A DNA stretch of 64,000 bases from Pogona vitticeps (GCF_051106095.1 NC_135787.1:156310001-156374000), one strand, 5' to 3'; counted from the stretch's first letter, positions 1-13,935 are shown. Notes: generated by a model from the sequence alone, not told the origin. A program made the numbers and translations.

Positions 1-1503
1 TTATACTCTATAACACAGCAAGAGAAGGTCAGAAAGGTAGGTGGCAAAGAAAATATATATATTTTTCCCCTTGCCCAGACCTAAAATTTCCATCTCCATG
101 AGGTATGAAGCTGAAACCTGTCAGTTTTCCAGAAACGTCATTTACGCAAGCCTTTGTTCTTGAGCCATCATACTTGCAAACTTCCTGATGACCAATCACA
201 AAATAAAGCAAGCTGATTTGTAAACAATTAGGAGTTGGAAGAGTTCCTGCCGTGACAGTCTTTTTTTTCAGTACTTAAAGATTTCCTTCTTCTAAAGATG
301 GTCCATCTGTAACATAGAGTTCAGCCTCTGAAGTTCTTAATAGGAGCACTCTTTATAACATTTACAGTATTAGTGCATCATGGCCTATTCATCCTTAAGA
401 ACTAGAAAACCAACATATAATTTACTTTAATGATTGCCATTTGGTGTCTCTTCTATCTCTGGATCACCAAAAAGACTAGCAGGTCCCTAACATCTTTGCC
501 AGGCAAGACAAATACTGTACTTGTAGAACTATTCCCAAAATAAATACAGTCTATTCATATCCTGGCTGCACAAGAAAATGTGAAAATCAGACTGATAAAT
601 ATTTTTGCTCTGACTTTTTGGCAGCTTCCCTGTTTAGTCAATCAGCTTTATATTCCAGCAAACAGTTGTACCATATTCCAGACCCTGCAGTACTGAATAT
701 TTGTCAGAGCTATTAATTTTCTGTTGTTTAGTCTATAGGGACATTTATAGTTCAGGTTCATGCACAGAGGACGTGGGCATTAATAGCACCACATGAGATA
801 TACTGTATGTGAAAGCAGATCGACCCTTTTTTATTTAGGTTTTGATTAGATGAGCATTTGTTCTACAGTTTGGTCTGGGTTTGAGACAGGCTGCTTCACT
901 CCTTTTCCTAGCAACCACACAACATACTGTACATGCTATCATGATCCAGCGTGCACTGGAACATTGAACAATGTCTGCTCCATTTTGGTCCAGTTCTAGT
1001 TTATGTGATCACTGCGACTGGACCAAATGGGATGGCCCTTTCTTAACCCAAAGTTCTCCACCTGTTTTAATGAGTTAATGATCTTGAGAAATGAAAAGCT
1101 TCTTTCCTGCTCTCCTGCAGAGGGGAACGAAGAGGAAGTTTTCCATTTTGTTTTAATTGTTGCTAACACAGGAGCTTTTCTTTTTAACCCCTTTCAATGC
1201 ATCACTGATGCACTGCGTCAATTACCAACAATTAAAAATAAATGGAAATCTCTTCCTTTGTGAGAGAGCAGGAAAGAAACTTTCAATTTTTCAAGATCAT
1301 TAAATGGCTTAGGCAAAGCATGGGGAAGGAGACGGCAGCATTTTTTTCTTGGTAGAAACAAGCTAGGTCTAGATTGTGCTAAACAGGGTTACTTGAGGTA
1401 TGGTGTGGTCAGTCCTTGCATGTGGGCCTTAATGCATGTGGATGCAAATATAGCTTAAAATGACATATCACACCTCAAACCACCCCTGTTTTGTACCATC
1501 TAG
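1..1503. other. No recognisable gene
   Basis: AT-rich DNA with only short chance reading frames and no splice-flanked coding similarity that I recognise. If the CpG island at 24-26 kb is the TMCC3 promoter, this is TMCC3 intron 1. Confidence 0.5.
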
Positions 1504-1511
1504 ATCTAGAC

Positions 1512-1866
1512 CAATGATGGTAAACCTATTTAAGATCAAGTGCCCAAACTGAAAAAAAAACAAAAAAAAAACAACCCAGCAGGTGGTGGCCGGTGGAGTG
1601 GCGGTGGAAACAAGAATACCGGGCATGGAGGTGCCTCTAGATCCCACTCCGGATCTGTCTCCAGTCATGCCCAACCTGCCACTACCTATAGCTCAGCCGG
1701 CCCACCACCACCAGCGCCAGCTTCTCCGGATTCTAGCACTGCAGCTGCAGCCGCCTCCTCAGGTTTGGCTGCTGGGGTAGTGATCCAGTGACTTATAGCT
1801 CATGTGCCCACAGAGAGGGCTCTGTCTGCCAGGTGTGGCACGTGTGCCATAGGTTTGCCATCACTG
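1512..1866. mobile_element. Non-autonomous hAT transposon, family A copy 1
   Basis: The ends are inverted repeats (CAATGATGGTAAACCT on the left; reverse complement of the right end CAGTGATGGCAAACCTAT). They are flanked by a perfect 8-bp target duplication ATCTAGAC at 1504-1511 and 1867-1874, the hAT signature. The interior is proline/alanine-codon-like and GC-rich and has no transposase. The copy at 50,697-51,053 has the same ends and a similar interior. Reading frames over this interval are low-complexity and not host genes. Confidence 0.85.
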
Positions 1867-1874
1867 ATCTAGAC

Positions 1875-2770
1875 CAATGCAGACTGGGATAATGCGGCTA
1901 TTTAATTGCACCCACAATTATTTTTTCCCTACTGGATTTCAGTTCCCCCTCCTCGTGCCTTAATTGCTCCCAATAGAAATAATGAGTGAGTAAAGGCCAT
2001 GAAAGGAGGCTCAAAGACAATTCTTTCATGACTCTTATGTTTTTAATGACTGAACATTATTTTAACAAGCTACAAGAAAGTTGTCCTGGGTTGTTAACAG
2101 ATCAGGGAAGGCAAAGCAGGAACAAAACGAGTAACTCATTCAGCTGCCTCTAGGAGCCAGCTGAGCCACGAGGACTCAGGACTCATTTGGCTCTTGGAAA
2201 CACTAGCTGAATGAACTTCTCTCTCCCTTTGCCTTCCCCTGTTATGTGCTATGAGCAATATCAAATCCCAAAATAGAGGTATAATAAGCAGAACACGATG
2301 GTAATACTGTAATACATGTTCTGACGGGGAATTGGAATGAGTGGGTTAGAGTTCAGAACTAAAAGCAGATTTGTGGATCGTACAGAAACAAGATGTACTT
2401 GTCATGATCAAATATGCTGTGACACCACGCCATGTTAGCTAAACCACCTGAATGAGATAACAGCATCTTGTTCAAAAGACACATGCGCCTGAATATTACT
2501 TTCAAGCACGTCTGTGTCTTCTAAATAAATGTGTTTAGATTCATAGCCAAGATAAGCTTCTTTAAACTTTAGTAAAATTATGTTTCATTAATTATACCAA
2601 AGTCTGTCAAACAGCATTCAAAGAAAGCAAACCTATTGTCCTGCCTTGATTATGCCTTGTTCAATTTATCTGTAGTATAAGATGACCAAACACATATTAA
2701 TCTGACCTACCATTAATTAAGGGGCTGTCCCCTGTGTCTTACTCAAAAATTTTGCCACAGCCTCAGCTGC
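1875..2770. other. No recognisable gene
   Basis: Unique-looking AT-rich sequence; nothing supported. Confidence 0.4.
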
Positions 2771-2774
2771 AAAG

Positions 2775-2937
2775 ATCCAAAGGTGGATCTGATTTAAATC
2801 AAATGGTTTGAAATCGAGATTTAAAGGTAAAAGAAATCTTTTTATTGGACAATTTCAGTAAAAATGATGGTTTACATTCAAATCATGATTTAAATCAATT
2901 TAATTTTTAAAAAGTCATTGATTTTTATCCACCCTGG
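2775..2937. repeat. GATTTAAATC-type interspersed repeat
   Basis: This stretch is rich in GATTTAAATC words and ends in a TTGATTTTTATCCACCCTG-like tail. A related copy lies at about 57,745-57,872. The family resembles a common amniote short repeat; its class is unresolved here. Confidence 0.5.
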
Positions 2938-3005
2938 CATGAGTCCATGTTCAATCATATGGAAGTCTTCCTCCACTCTTTAGTTAGCCTGCATATCTAC
3001 TAGGA

Positions 3006-3143
3006 AGAATCACAGAAGCATAGAATAAAGGAGTTGGAAGGGGCCTATGAGGTCATTGAGTCCAACCACCTGCTCAATGCAGGAATCCAAATCAAAGTCT
3101 ATCTGACAGATGGCTGACTAGCTTTCTCTTGAATGCCTCCAGT
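3006..3143 (-). mobile_element. CR1 LINE 3' fragment
   Basis: It reads GAGTTGGAAGGGGCCTATGA, then GTCCAACCACCTGCTCAATG, then CCTCCAGTGTT on the plus strand. This is the reverse complement of the conserved 3' end of CR1 LINEs, so the element runs on the minus strand and is 5' truncated. Confidence 0.8.
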
Positions 3144-5511
3144 GTTAAGATAGCTCAACAACAGCTGCCATGTTCCTTTTCTTCTTTGCTCCAGTCGTAT
3201 TAATCCAAATGCTCTCGATAGGACAATGAAGCTCATCTTCCTTATTTCTATGCAGGAATATGTATTTTTTTAACATATACTGAAATTCTACCTCCCTTTC
3301 TATTAATTCTGTTCTTGTTGAACAATTTATATGCATCACTTGCTATATTCCAGTTATGGGAGCCATCCAACCAAATTTCAATTATCCCTATCAGGTTATA
3401 TTTCTCATGGAAGTCTTCTAAACATAAAGAACAAGAATTCTGTACTATGCTTGTATTTTCAAAATTCTGTAATAAATTACATGTAGTGGTAACTGTATTA
3501 CACAATAGTTTCACACATATTTTCTCCACTATGACAGGGTGATACCAATGACAAAATGACAACTTTCAGTTCCGTTCCACCTCACTGACAGAAGAAAACA
3601 GAAGAATTATACAGCAAATGAAATGGTCTTCTGCAATATATATATTTAAAAATGTGTGTTTGTGCGACAGAAATTGGTTTTCCTTAAAGCTACGGCCACA
3701 ACCTGTGACTACACTGGCAAGTCGAATTGGAGTGATTGGGCTTTGCTGTGACTTGATTTTTCAGTCCATTTTACACTTCTGTCCACACTAAGTGATGATA
3801 TGGGAACTGCTTGTTGTTTCAGTGCTAGTGTTTACACTTGCTCCTCAATCTAATACTGGCTGGACCACTTCATAGCCCACAGCCCCCTTTTCTTTGACTC
3901 CATCCTCTGCTGATCTCTAGCTCTGCTTTTAGGGCTCACTGTAAAGTTGATGGGTTGCTTAAAGTGTTGCACACCATTAGGGGAAACCGACAGTTTTCCA
4001 GAGATCTCCGTAACATACAAACACATACATGCATACTGCAGAAACATAGTAGTCTGCTGTAGTTTGTCAGAGTTGTTTCTGTTTCATATCACTTATCTCT
4101 TTTTTTGTCTGTGCTGAAGTGACCTTGTGCTGAATTAGTGTATCAATGCAGTGATAAGGTAATCTAGTGCTTAAACTCAGTAGTTTGTATAAAATAAATA
4201 TTTGGGATTACAAGAGAGAAAGATTCTGGAGGTGGGTGTTCCTGTTGTCCAAAACATCATGCCCAGCTTAGTACACCCACGTCCTTTGGGAGAACGAGGA
4301 AACGGATCACAAAGAGAAAAGTCTATTCAAATTGTTCTGGCTTGACATAAAGTAGAAGCACCCAGCAGAAGAGGAAAAAAAAACTCTGTGTGGGGAGCAA
4401 AAAGGACCAGACTGATTCAAACTGGTCTTTGCATTGTGTGATCATGAAATTTTTAAAAAGGGAATTCATTCATTTTGTACCCACTGCATAGCCGCAGTAT
4501 TTGACCATGTGGTTGCAGCATTTAAAGCTGCAGTCACATTTAGAAAAAGAAACACCACTACCTTCTGCTGAAGTAAATATTTCTTAAATCTGAGAATCAA
4601 AAAAGGAATTTTTCTGTTTGAAGGTCTAGAAATGTTTATCCAGTTAAACACAGAGAATGCACAAGAAGTATTGATTACAATATAAATTAAAATCATAATT
4701 GCAAAGGTAAGATTGATTAGAGAAATTACTTCAGGTCAATAAGTATAACAGATATTAGAGGTGCCTTCCCATGATAAGAAAAACAGGGAACTGCCAGAAG
4801 CCTGGCTTGTAAGGAACAGACGGCTGCTATGCAACAAATCAGAATTTTACTCCCTGGCTGGCTTATGGTATCATCTGGCAGGAGGCAGGCAGCTTTTTTC
4901 TTTGGTTTGTTCCCTCGCAACAAACATAAAACAAAACCCTATGTTCACTTTCTGGTTTGTTGAGAAAGAAACAAACTAGAAAACAAACAGAACACACAAA
5001 CCACAGCACAAAGCTTGTTTATTTTTTATGCAGGAACAATTAAGCAGCATAAATCAGCGTACTGCTTATTCATGATAATCCAAATTTCTTGCATGTCTCT
5101 TCTTGGTTGTACCACATAAATACATTCCATAGGTTTGGGGAAATGTTTGTATATGGATCATGAATACAAACAAATTCTACCTAAACCAATTTGCACAACA
5201 CAAAAGGTCTAAGCAGAATTAGCCATGTCCCTGGCTGTTTTAATGCGATTGGTTTTTTTTTTTGCCTTCTTTCTTGCAAATATGAAGAAAATATTGTTCG
5301 CATCTCTCCATAATATTTGTCAGATATGTAGAATGTTGGATGTATATCAAGGTTCACGCTAAGCTGGGTGTGCGTGCGCGCGTGCAGGACTCCACTTCCC
5401 TCTGTGCAGCTCTCTTCCTTCTCCACACAGCAATCTCATGAGAGTCCAGTTGCAACAGAACCCAGTGTGTGGGTCAGAGTCCCGTGTGCATGCAGGGGTG
5501 AAGCCATGCAT
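3144..5511. other. No recognisable gene
   Basis: AT-rich sequence without convincing exons or repeats. Short frames have no family signature. Confidence 0.4.
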
Positions 5512-5546
<35 letters not shown>

Positions 5547-5563
5547 AGGGAGGGAGGGAGGGA
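5512..5563. repeat. (GA)n / (GGGAGA)n microsatellite
   Basis: Pure GA dinucleotides pass into GGGAGA and GGGA units. Confidence 0.95.
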
Positions 5564-6661
5564 GCCCCACCCAATGAAGCTGAAAATTAGAGGGTATGTT
5601 GGTGTACATTCTAATGCATTACTTGCTATCTCCTCATACATTGCAGTGTTATCTCATTATTTCTCTAGGAATGAGGGAGATCTGCCCCACAATTGTCACA
5701 ACAATTTAGTGAGGTAAATTAGGTTGGGACATTGAGTGTATCTGCACAGTGGTGACTGGCACCCACTGTGGCAAGTGCGGAAGGCATCCAGAGGTGGGTG
5801 GAACCAAGAGTAACACGAAGAGCCATGGCAGAAGTGGATATTCATATACACAGGCAGATATTCATTCAGACACACCGACTCTCTCTTTCACACACACACA
5901 AACATACGGGGGGGGGGGCAAGAGAGACAGGCAAGCAAACTGTCAGATTCATACATTCATACACTCTGTATATGAATAGAGAGGGTGGCATTCATTCAGA
6001 GCCTGCATCACTGGCACTCCATCCATTCAGTCCATACCAGGTGAGGATCAGGGGGGAAAATGCCTTGTCCCTCAATCAGAAACATCCCTAATGATTCTGG
6101 CTGGGTGTAGTCCAAGGAACAGCAGTGCTCAATTTTCTCCTAATAGACCAGCTCCACAGAAGCAGAGCCAAGTAATTCTGGTGTTGTCTTCTTCCTCACC
6201 GCTTGCAACAGTACAACCCTTTAACATTTCACATTAACCTTAGAATGATCTCTTGCATTGTTTCAGTAGCTGTGGCACCTGCTGCCCACAGTAATTGGTG
6301 AGAATGAGGAAAAGGCAGCCAGTGAGACAGATAGCGAGGACGTGGTGTGCATGTTCCTCTTCTCACACACAGGTAAATGGTCTCATAGGTGTACTCACTC
6401 ATACAGATTATATAGGCCTCATCCTTTTTCCACATCCATAATACCAGTACTGGACAAATAGCCTAAACTTTCTAGTTTGTTTTTTGTTTTGGGTTGGTTT
6501 TTTCTATATTTTTGCTCCTTTTTTGTATTTTTTTTTTGTTTGTTTCATACTGCTCTGATTTGCTCTGCTGCATGATTTCCTAGTGTGAACACTATACTAC
6601 ATTGACCTGTCCTGATCTGAGACTGCTTGATATGGTATGCCTCATGAGGCGATGTTTGCTT

Positions 6662-6663
<2 letters not shown>
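5564..6663. other. Low-complexity-rich, no gene
   Basis: CA-rich and CACACA stretches and a run of nine G near 5909. No exon recognised. Confidence 0.4.
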
Positions 6664-6736
<73 letters not shown>

Positions 6737-6742
6737 GCGTGC
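6664..6742. repeat. Compound (TC)n(TG)n microsatellite
   Basis: About 15 TC units switch directly to about 19 TG units, then decay into GCGTGTGC. Confidence 0.95.
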
Positions 6743-8189
6743 ATGTATCTGTGTTTCTACTGGTAGCTCAATCAAACATCAAACACGATGCACAACTCCT
6801 GAAAAAAAAGTTCATCTAATTTCTTCTATGGAAGTAACAGAAATTAATGTACACTAACAACTTGGCTTTGATGCATCATAAATGTATTATGCCAACACAA
6901 ATTTTGACAGAGCAATAGAGTAGCAGCTGAAATCCTGTTGGCATAAATTTATGCCATGCAACCCAGATGATGTCATTAATTTAATTTAATTTAAAACATC
7001 CTATTTCCACCCCCTGTTCAAGTTCCAAGGCTTGCTAGGGATCCTTTTTCCCCCTTGGGAAGCCTTTGAGAGTCTTGGAATGGAGGAGAAAAGGCCAGCT
7101 GAGAAACTACCTGCAGCCAAATCTATGGATTGTGCTGTGGGCAGTTTCTCGACCAGTCCTTTAAGACAAACACTAAGAAAATGTGTGTTTTTTATTTGTT
7201 GTTATAATTGATGCAGTGCATTAATGATGATAGACCAGTCTTTAAAAAAAAATAGTTCCCGTCTCTCTGCCGAGGAGCAGAGGAGGTGTTTAATTTGCTG
7301 ATAGCCTGAAGTGGCTCACTTAAGAAGAAATTCAAATGGGAAGGGGCCAGACTAAATCGAATTGCTTGGACTCCAATATGGCATTTGGATGTGACGATCA
7401 CACCAAATGGCACATTGAACCGCTAACTGACCACAAGCGACCCTATTTAGCCCACACCAGCCTGCTCCAGAAAGACTCCTACAGGCAAGTTTTACATTGC
7501 CTTTTTAAATTTTCTATGTCATTTAACCAGTAACTGTTTTAATCTAGCCTTTGTGGGACACTGTGGGAGTTAATTCCCCACTACAATATCCACAAGTATA
7601 TAATCCATTTGTCTGAAACTCCTACATTCAGTTATTACAGTATTGTGGCAGGTGTTCCAACAGTAAACACAAAGACAACTGTTGTGATGACAACAGGGAT
7701 CATCTTCAACAATAACAACACTATGAAGGACTATCAGAATCTAAAGAGCTTAATGGAATTTAAAATCTCTTGTTGCTGAACTGGTAGTAGTGAACTGACA
7801 CATTTTGAATGTTTAACTCCTTCTGTGAATAATGCAATTGAAATACAACTTTGAAAATTATTGTGACTTCCTATATCTATCCAGCACAATTCTAAAGATA
7901 TTAGAGCTCTGAGTTTTAGTCCTGAATGAAGGTCAAACAGAGTATCTTGTATGGAGGTTCAAGATTCGACGCCACCTTCATGTATGTGCTGTGACTAAAT
8001 TTCATAGCAATAGGTGGCTCCCTTCTTGTTACTGGAAGAAGTACGAAAACTCTTTGCATAATGTCCCATTACTAATTTTAAAAAATTAAAAGCTTGTGTT
8101 TGAGCACAGCTGTGTGATCTCTAAAACACCTTACGTAGTTTCTCTGAGCAAAGTAAAATAGGACTGTATTTGAATCACTCATTGTGGTG
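6743..8189. other. No recognisable gene
   Basis: Nothing supported beyond short homopolymers and TTTAA-rich words near 6,980. Confidence 0.4.
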
Positions 8190-8445
8190 GTAGTGCTACA
8201 TGGAGGACCTTGGGGTGCAATGGTTAACCTGCAGTACTGCAGTCAAGACTCTGCTCACAACCTGAGTTTGATCCCAATGAATTCAGGCAGCCCGCTCAAG
8301 GTAGACTCAGCCTTCCATCTTTCTGAGGTTGGTAAATTGAGTACCCAACTCTCAGGGATGGAGGCAATGTGTAGCCTGCATAATTAAATTGTATACTGCC
8401 AAGAGTGCTTTAAGCACTATGGAGAAGTATATAAGCAGCACATTT
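8190..8445 (+). mobile_element. tRNA-derived squamate SINE (degenerate)
   Basis: The tRNA-like head reads GGGGTGCAATGGTTAACC with a B-box-like TTTGATCCC. The body has CTCAGCCTTCCATC and a TAATTAAATTGTA word, and the end is GTATATAAGCAG. The better-preserved copy at 43,164-43,408 has the same order of blocks. Confidence 0.75.
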
Positions 8446-10069
8446 TGCTTCCTTTTTTGCATTGCATTGCAGGAGACATACACCTATATGCGTAAGTTAA
8501 CAATTAGGACTCAATTGCCCATTTGCTTTGCCATATTCATACATTTGATTATATGGACCACCATCCATAGAATCTTATGTAACATAAAATATACTAGTTT
8601 TTAAAGTTTCAGAAGACAACCTGTTGTTTCTGCTGCAACAGATTAATACAAGGGCTTCCTGGAAACAACCATATCGAGGCAATACAAAAAATTAAAAATA
8701 AACATTTGAGGAGGAATGCACTAGCCTTCTCCCCTCCATCTTGTGCCACACAGAACACTAACCCCTTCCCCCTAAGCCACACTTCCTATCGTCTTATTGT
8801 CAAACCCATTTCACGTACTCTACAGTACTTTCAGCATTTATGAGCCCACTTGAGCTCAAAAAAAGGGAGAAGTCATTAAAAATTCTCTCTCCATCCTAAT
8901 GATTTTTGGAATGTTAGAATCTGAAGCAGTGGAGCTGTCCTTGGTGCATCTCGTCCTACCCTTTACGGTTGTTTGCTTGACATACTGATATAGGATTTGT
9001 TAAAGCAGGGATGGCAAAACATTGGCCTTCCAGAGGTGTGTAGGTTGTTTTGCTTTTTTGTTTTTGTTTTTGTTTTTGCTTACCATTTGCAGAGCCAAAG
9101 ATAAGGCTCTGCAAGAGCTTGACTCCAAAAGACCTAGAAGACCCATCAAGAAAGAAACCAACACTAGAACATAATCTTATTACAAGTATGTTATTAATCA
9201 TTTGCATGCCAACCTAATCACATAATAATAAATGTACAAAATGTTTCTGTCTCAAAAATAAGCTCTTTCAGAGTACACAGAGTACATGTTCATTATTTCT
9301 GCCCTGACATCTGTGGTATTATTGTAAAATAATTTATGAAATTTATTTGTAGCCTAACAGTTTAAGTATATTAAGTGATTGCTTAGCTTTGAACAATTGT
9401 CATGAAGCATTCATGAAATCTCCAGGCTATTACAGGCACCGTAATGGCATTCACAACCGGCTGTGATAAATTGACTATACAACATATACTTTTTTGCATA
9501 GTCAATTTTCTTTAAATAACTGAAAGGAAGAAAATAAAATAAAGTATTCCTATTTATTTTGTAAACAAATATTTTTTGTTTGTTTTATTTCAATACCTCA
9601 AAATAATATTTATCAGCTGTGGAAAATATTCTGTTTTACAGATGTCACATAAACCATACATCTCTGAAGAGCTGGAAGCTGTATCATATCATCCAAGTCA
9701 CATGCCATAAGTACAGAAGGAAATGTTTGGACAAGAACCAGAACAGCATAACAACCTCTTACAGGAAGGGAAGCACAACCTCCAACATAGTCCAGGACAC
9801 AAAATGATGCCATGCTATGCACCCTCCATCATATTCAGAACTGGCAGTGAGTCACCCGTCACACTACTGGTTTTATTCAGGAAAGTCTGGCTGCAAGACA
9901 TCTTCACAGACAAGGCCCAAGGGAAGACCAAAAACCATTCTTGTAAGACCCCCTCATAGCCAGGTCTTACTGAAGAAACCAGCAAGTATCGCTGGATCCA
10001 AACAGATGGGTATGGAACACAGGAGCAAAGCCACAGCTTCTCTCAATGGTGTGAGGGAGCCACCATCAG
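8446..10069. other. No recognisable gene
   Basis: Contains a short MITE-like remnant near 9,004-9,110 (GGATGGCAAAACATTGGCC) and a (TTTTTG)n stretch at 9,052-9,080. No coding exon recognised. Confidence 0.4.
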
Positions 10070-10276
10070 TTCTGTATATAATGAGTGTGTGTAGTGGAGT
10101 TCATCCAGTGCGAAGCTCAGGTCTTGCAAACTAAAGGCTGTGGCTTCCTTTGCAGAGTCAATCAATCTCATGTTCAGTCTTCCTTGAAAGAGATCCCTAG
10201 GGAGCCTTGGGACCTTCAGGGAGGAATCAGAAACTCTGATTTCTGAAAAACTGCTACAACCTTCCATAGTGTAGAT

Positions 10277-10354
10277 CAGTGGTCCCCAACCTTGGGCCTC
10301 CAGATGTTCTTGGACTTCAACTGAGTGGTCACAATTGACTAGATAGGCGGGGTA

Positions 10355-10413
<59 letters not shown>

Positions 10414-10510
10414 ATTAACTCCCAGAAATCTTGGCCAGCAGAGGTGGTGGTGAAGGCTTCTGGGAGTTGTAGTTCAAGAACATCTGGAGGCCCAAGGTTG
10501 GGGACCACTG
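10277..10510. mobile_element. Palindromic hAT MITE, family B
   Basis: Long inverted ends (CAGTGGTCCCCAACCTTGGG and its complement at the right) are flanked by a perfect 8-bp duplication GTGTAGAT at 10,269-10,276 and 10,511-10,518. It is inserted into the RTE fragment. Its centre holds a short SINE-like tail (GGCGGGGTATAAAT) that expanded into an (AAAT)n tract. Confidence 0.9.
10354..10414. repeat. (AAAT)n microsatellite
   Basis: About 15 perfect tetranucleotide units, probably grown from the A-rich tail of a SINE fragment inside the MITE. Confidence 0.95.
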
Positions 10511-10645
10511 GTGTAGATTACACTGCTGGATTGTCCACCAAAGTATGAAAGTTTCAGTTTATTCACAATTAGTTTTCAGTGACATTTCAGGTTTCATTTG
10601 CTCTAGAACCCATTTATTTGTCTTTTCACAGGTCCCATGGTTTTC

Positions 10646-13504
10646 ATATCTCTTTTCTTCAATAACATATTTCAAATAAATCAGTTCTTCCCCTTTTTGC
10701 TTTCTTCCCTGTCCAGCCTTGACATTCAAATATAGCAATAAGAACAAACAAGAAAGAACTATTCTGGTTCTTTAAGGATTGTTAATTCACACTTCACAAA
10801 GAGGTGTTTCCACTTTGGTGACTGTTGGACTTCAAAGCCTGAATCAAAGCCAAATCTGAGTCTCGCCATTTGTTTTTATATGAATTTTCAACTATCTGGC
10901 TGTTCATTCTGTTCTTCCAACTTCATCAATAATTTGGCAATCTGTGTGCAATCTCCTGCAACTAAAGATAAACAAAATAAAGACCTACCTAAACATTTAT
11001 AATTCCAATTGTTTTCGCAATGTTGTTCCCTACAAGTCAATTAGAACTAGGTGTAAAAATCCATCACAGATCAGTAGAGCAGCATACTCCCAATTTAAGT
11101 AAATTATGGCTTCCAGATGTGTTCGCCATACTTGTTGGAGATACTATTTGCTATTCAACACTTTTGGAAGCCATCAAGTTCAAAAAGCTAAAAGTAAAGG
11201 GTTTTTTTTAAATCACATTGAAGTTTTGACTTGTAACTATATTGTTCTTTAAACGATATATTTATTGGTCAAAATCCTACTAGTTATGCCCACTGACATA
11301 AAGTTATTGGCAAATCTTGGCACCAAATTGCTGCTACTTAGGAAGTCAGCCTAGACATTTGTTCTTGCACACATGTGAGTCAGCCTCTGTTGTACACACA
11401 GGTCTTAGTTTGTCATTGTTGGCTACTGAGATCTATGCTGGTTGCATTTTGCCTGCACAAAAACTGTGTTTAGCTGCATAAAAAATGATTTTTGGCCATG
11501 ATGACATTTATTGCTGCTCACTACATCTACAGTACTACTTTTTTCTTTTACCAAAGTAAGCAAACAAGCCCAGTAATGCATGTGTTCCCAAAAGGAAAGA
11601 AATTACTAACACAGCAGCAAACCCAAACATATTTGCTGAGAGAGACAAACCTGTAATACCTCCTGAGCAGCAGGATCCATGTGCCTGCTGAGACATCAGA
11701 CTAGCACTGTCTAAACCAAAATGTCACATTTCAGTTGGAGCTTACTGAATGCATTTATGAAGTGATGCAATTAACTCTGCGAGGATAACTGTGAAAAACA
11801 GAGCCTTCTCATCTCTGTAAGCTGCTATAAACTACTAAATCCTTTCTGTGATTACTACATCCAAAAAAACACAAAGGAATAAACACAGAAAATTGCTATA
11901 TAATAGCTATTAGTTATTTAAGCATGTCACTGTGTTTCATATGAATCACAATGAGGAAAAACTGGAACAAAATATTTGCTGGATTTTATTTCCCTGAGAA
12001 CAGACTGCCCTGCTTTAATACAAGGTCTTTCTGTTGCAGTCCTCATGCAGGTGGTCAGCATGAAGCTTGAAAGCAATGCACATAAATAATCATCCCAAGA
12101 AGCCACAGTACTATACATACAAATATTTCAGTTAGCTAAGTTATGGAATTCAAAATAGGTGTAGTGCTGAGATCAACCAATTTCAGCTTCAAAACAGTCC
12201 TATATTAAGAGGTATATTTTACATTTCAATCTACTGTATTTTTCAGTGCGGGAAACACAGCTTTACTAATCTAATGTCAGATTTGGATGCTTGTTTATGA
12301 CAGATTACTCAAGACCCACAGAAATAAAAGAGGGGTGCTGTTATTTATATAGCTGGTTGAACCATTTGGCAGAGTTAGGCAACTGCTTCACATAGCAGAT
12401 GGTGGGGGAATGGCAGAAGCTGCTGGGATACTCCTCCTGACTTCCCCAGGATGTGCCATATTGCCTGTTCTGAGTTCTTCAGCCTGATGATGCCTTAGGT
12501 CTGTGGGAATGCCATCCACCAACTGCCAGTCCTGTCATCTTCAGCATATAGAAAGGGGAGAAGATACTTTCTTGTCCTTTGTCTCAGGTAGCTAAATACA
12601 TTAGGCTGCTGCTCTTATTAATCACATCTGGATCCTCAGATTGATCCTGTATAAATACAAAGCCGCCTGTTTCATCCACCCAACTAAGCTATTAGGTAGG
12701 TTAAAAGAGAGTCCAGGGGTTGTTCAGATCTTCACTAAGCCCATTCCATTCTTTTCTAACAGACGTTATCTTGCAGAGCTTTTCTTTAAACAGCAGACAC
12801 TAAAAGTAACAGTATGGATTGTCTAGCCAAATGTACTGCATGATTTGCCAGAAAGTGATTTATCTCATTTCCTATGTATTGCAGCAACAGATTCTTGCCA
12901 AATATAGCATTTTCTTATCAAACTGTGCAGCCAAGTTCTCTCTGTGACCAGGCCAATAGAAGAACCACTTGCGCCAAGAACTAAAGAACTGTACTCTTAG
13001 AACAAGTGAACGGCTCATACTATAGCCCAGACTCCTGTTTCCAAAAACACATATCCAAAAGGCTTCTAGAAAATGTCGTCAGCATGAAATGAAGGCAGTG
13101 GTTCTCCCCACAGCACATCTGAGGCAAAAGGCTTCTTTATATGTAGGTTCACTGAAGAAACCTGGCGAACAGTTGCTGGCTGACTTTTACTCCTATGAAC
13201 TGGGAGCTTGAAAATAGTCCTTTTTCAGACTAACATTCCCAGAATCTCCTGGCCAGTGTGGTTTGTAATCCAAAAATGTAACTCTTCCAAGCTCTACATC
13301 TATTTGTCTGGCCACCTAAGTTAGTGACCATCATAACCGTCATAAGTTCATTATACTTTTCCTTTTTTTTTTTTAGAAATAGCACTTTGGCAAACATTAC
13401 TAATAAACCTAATTGGATTACTCCAAGCGCTAATACTGCAAGAGAGAAAAGCATATTTCCCATGCACGTTCTTCATACCATCATAAATTTAATATCTTCT
13501 TTAT
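10646..13504. other. No recognisable gene
   Basis: AT-rich sequence with no supported exon. A short MITE-like remnant (CCCAGAATCTCCTGGCCAG) lies near 13,240. Confidence 0.4.
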
Positions 13505-13935
13505 TAACCCACTGACATCCAATGTTGGATATAGGCCTTCCCTTTCTGCTAGCACAAATTTTTGTTTCATGCTATTCTAATACATGCCTGCTAATCTTTT
13601 AAAATCATCCAGCCATTTAGTCCACAGTTTTCCTCTACACATCCTTCAAATCCAAGGTCACTATGGATATATTTCTTCAGTACATCACTCATCTCCTTTA
13701 TATGCCTTGTTCATTTCCATTTGAATGATGCTATTTGTTCTTTTACATGTATCATTTTTGTATTTTCTTTAATTACCTGATTTCTTACTTTACTTATTAG
13801 TCTGATCTTTAGCATGTTCTTCCAATGCTCTAAATTTTTGCTACTTTTTCCATTACAGATTTTATTAGAGTCCAAGTCTGTGCAACACACAGAGATTATA
13901 ACATAATCTTCTTAATTTTAGAGGGATGTTTCAGT
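13505..13935 (-). mobile_element. Old RTE/L2-like LINE remnant
   Basis: The plus strand reads CCACTGACATCCAATGTTGG and ATATAGGCCTTC, a word order typical of reverse-complemented 3' parts of RTE-like LINEs. The copy is strongly decayed, so the class is tentative. Confidence 0.35.

Larger units (their letters stand above)
10070..10645 (-). mobile_element. RTE-clade LINE 3' fragment, interrupted
   Basis: The reverse complement encodes pieces such as TNKWVLEQMKPEMS and a stretch like 'ID(S)AKEATAFSLQDLS'. These match the C-terminal tail of an RTE-type reverse transcriptase seen better at 27,545-27,962. The copy is split by the hAT element at 10,277-10,510 and is decayed. Confidence 0.6.
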
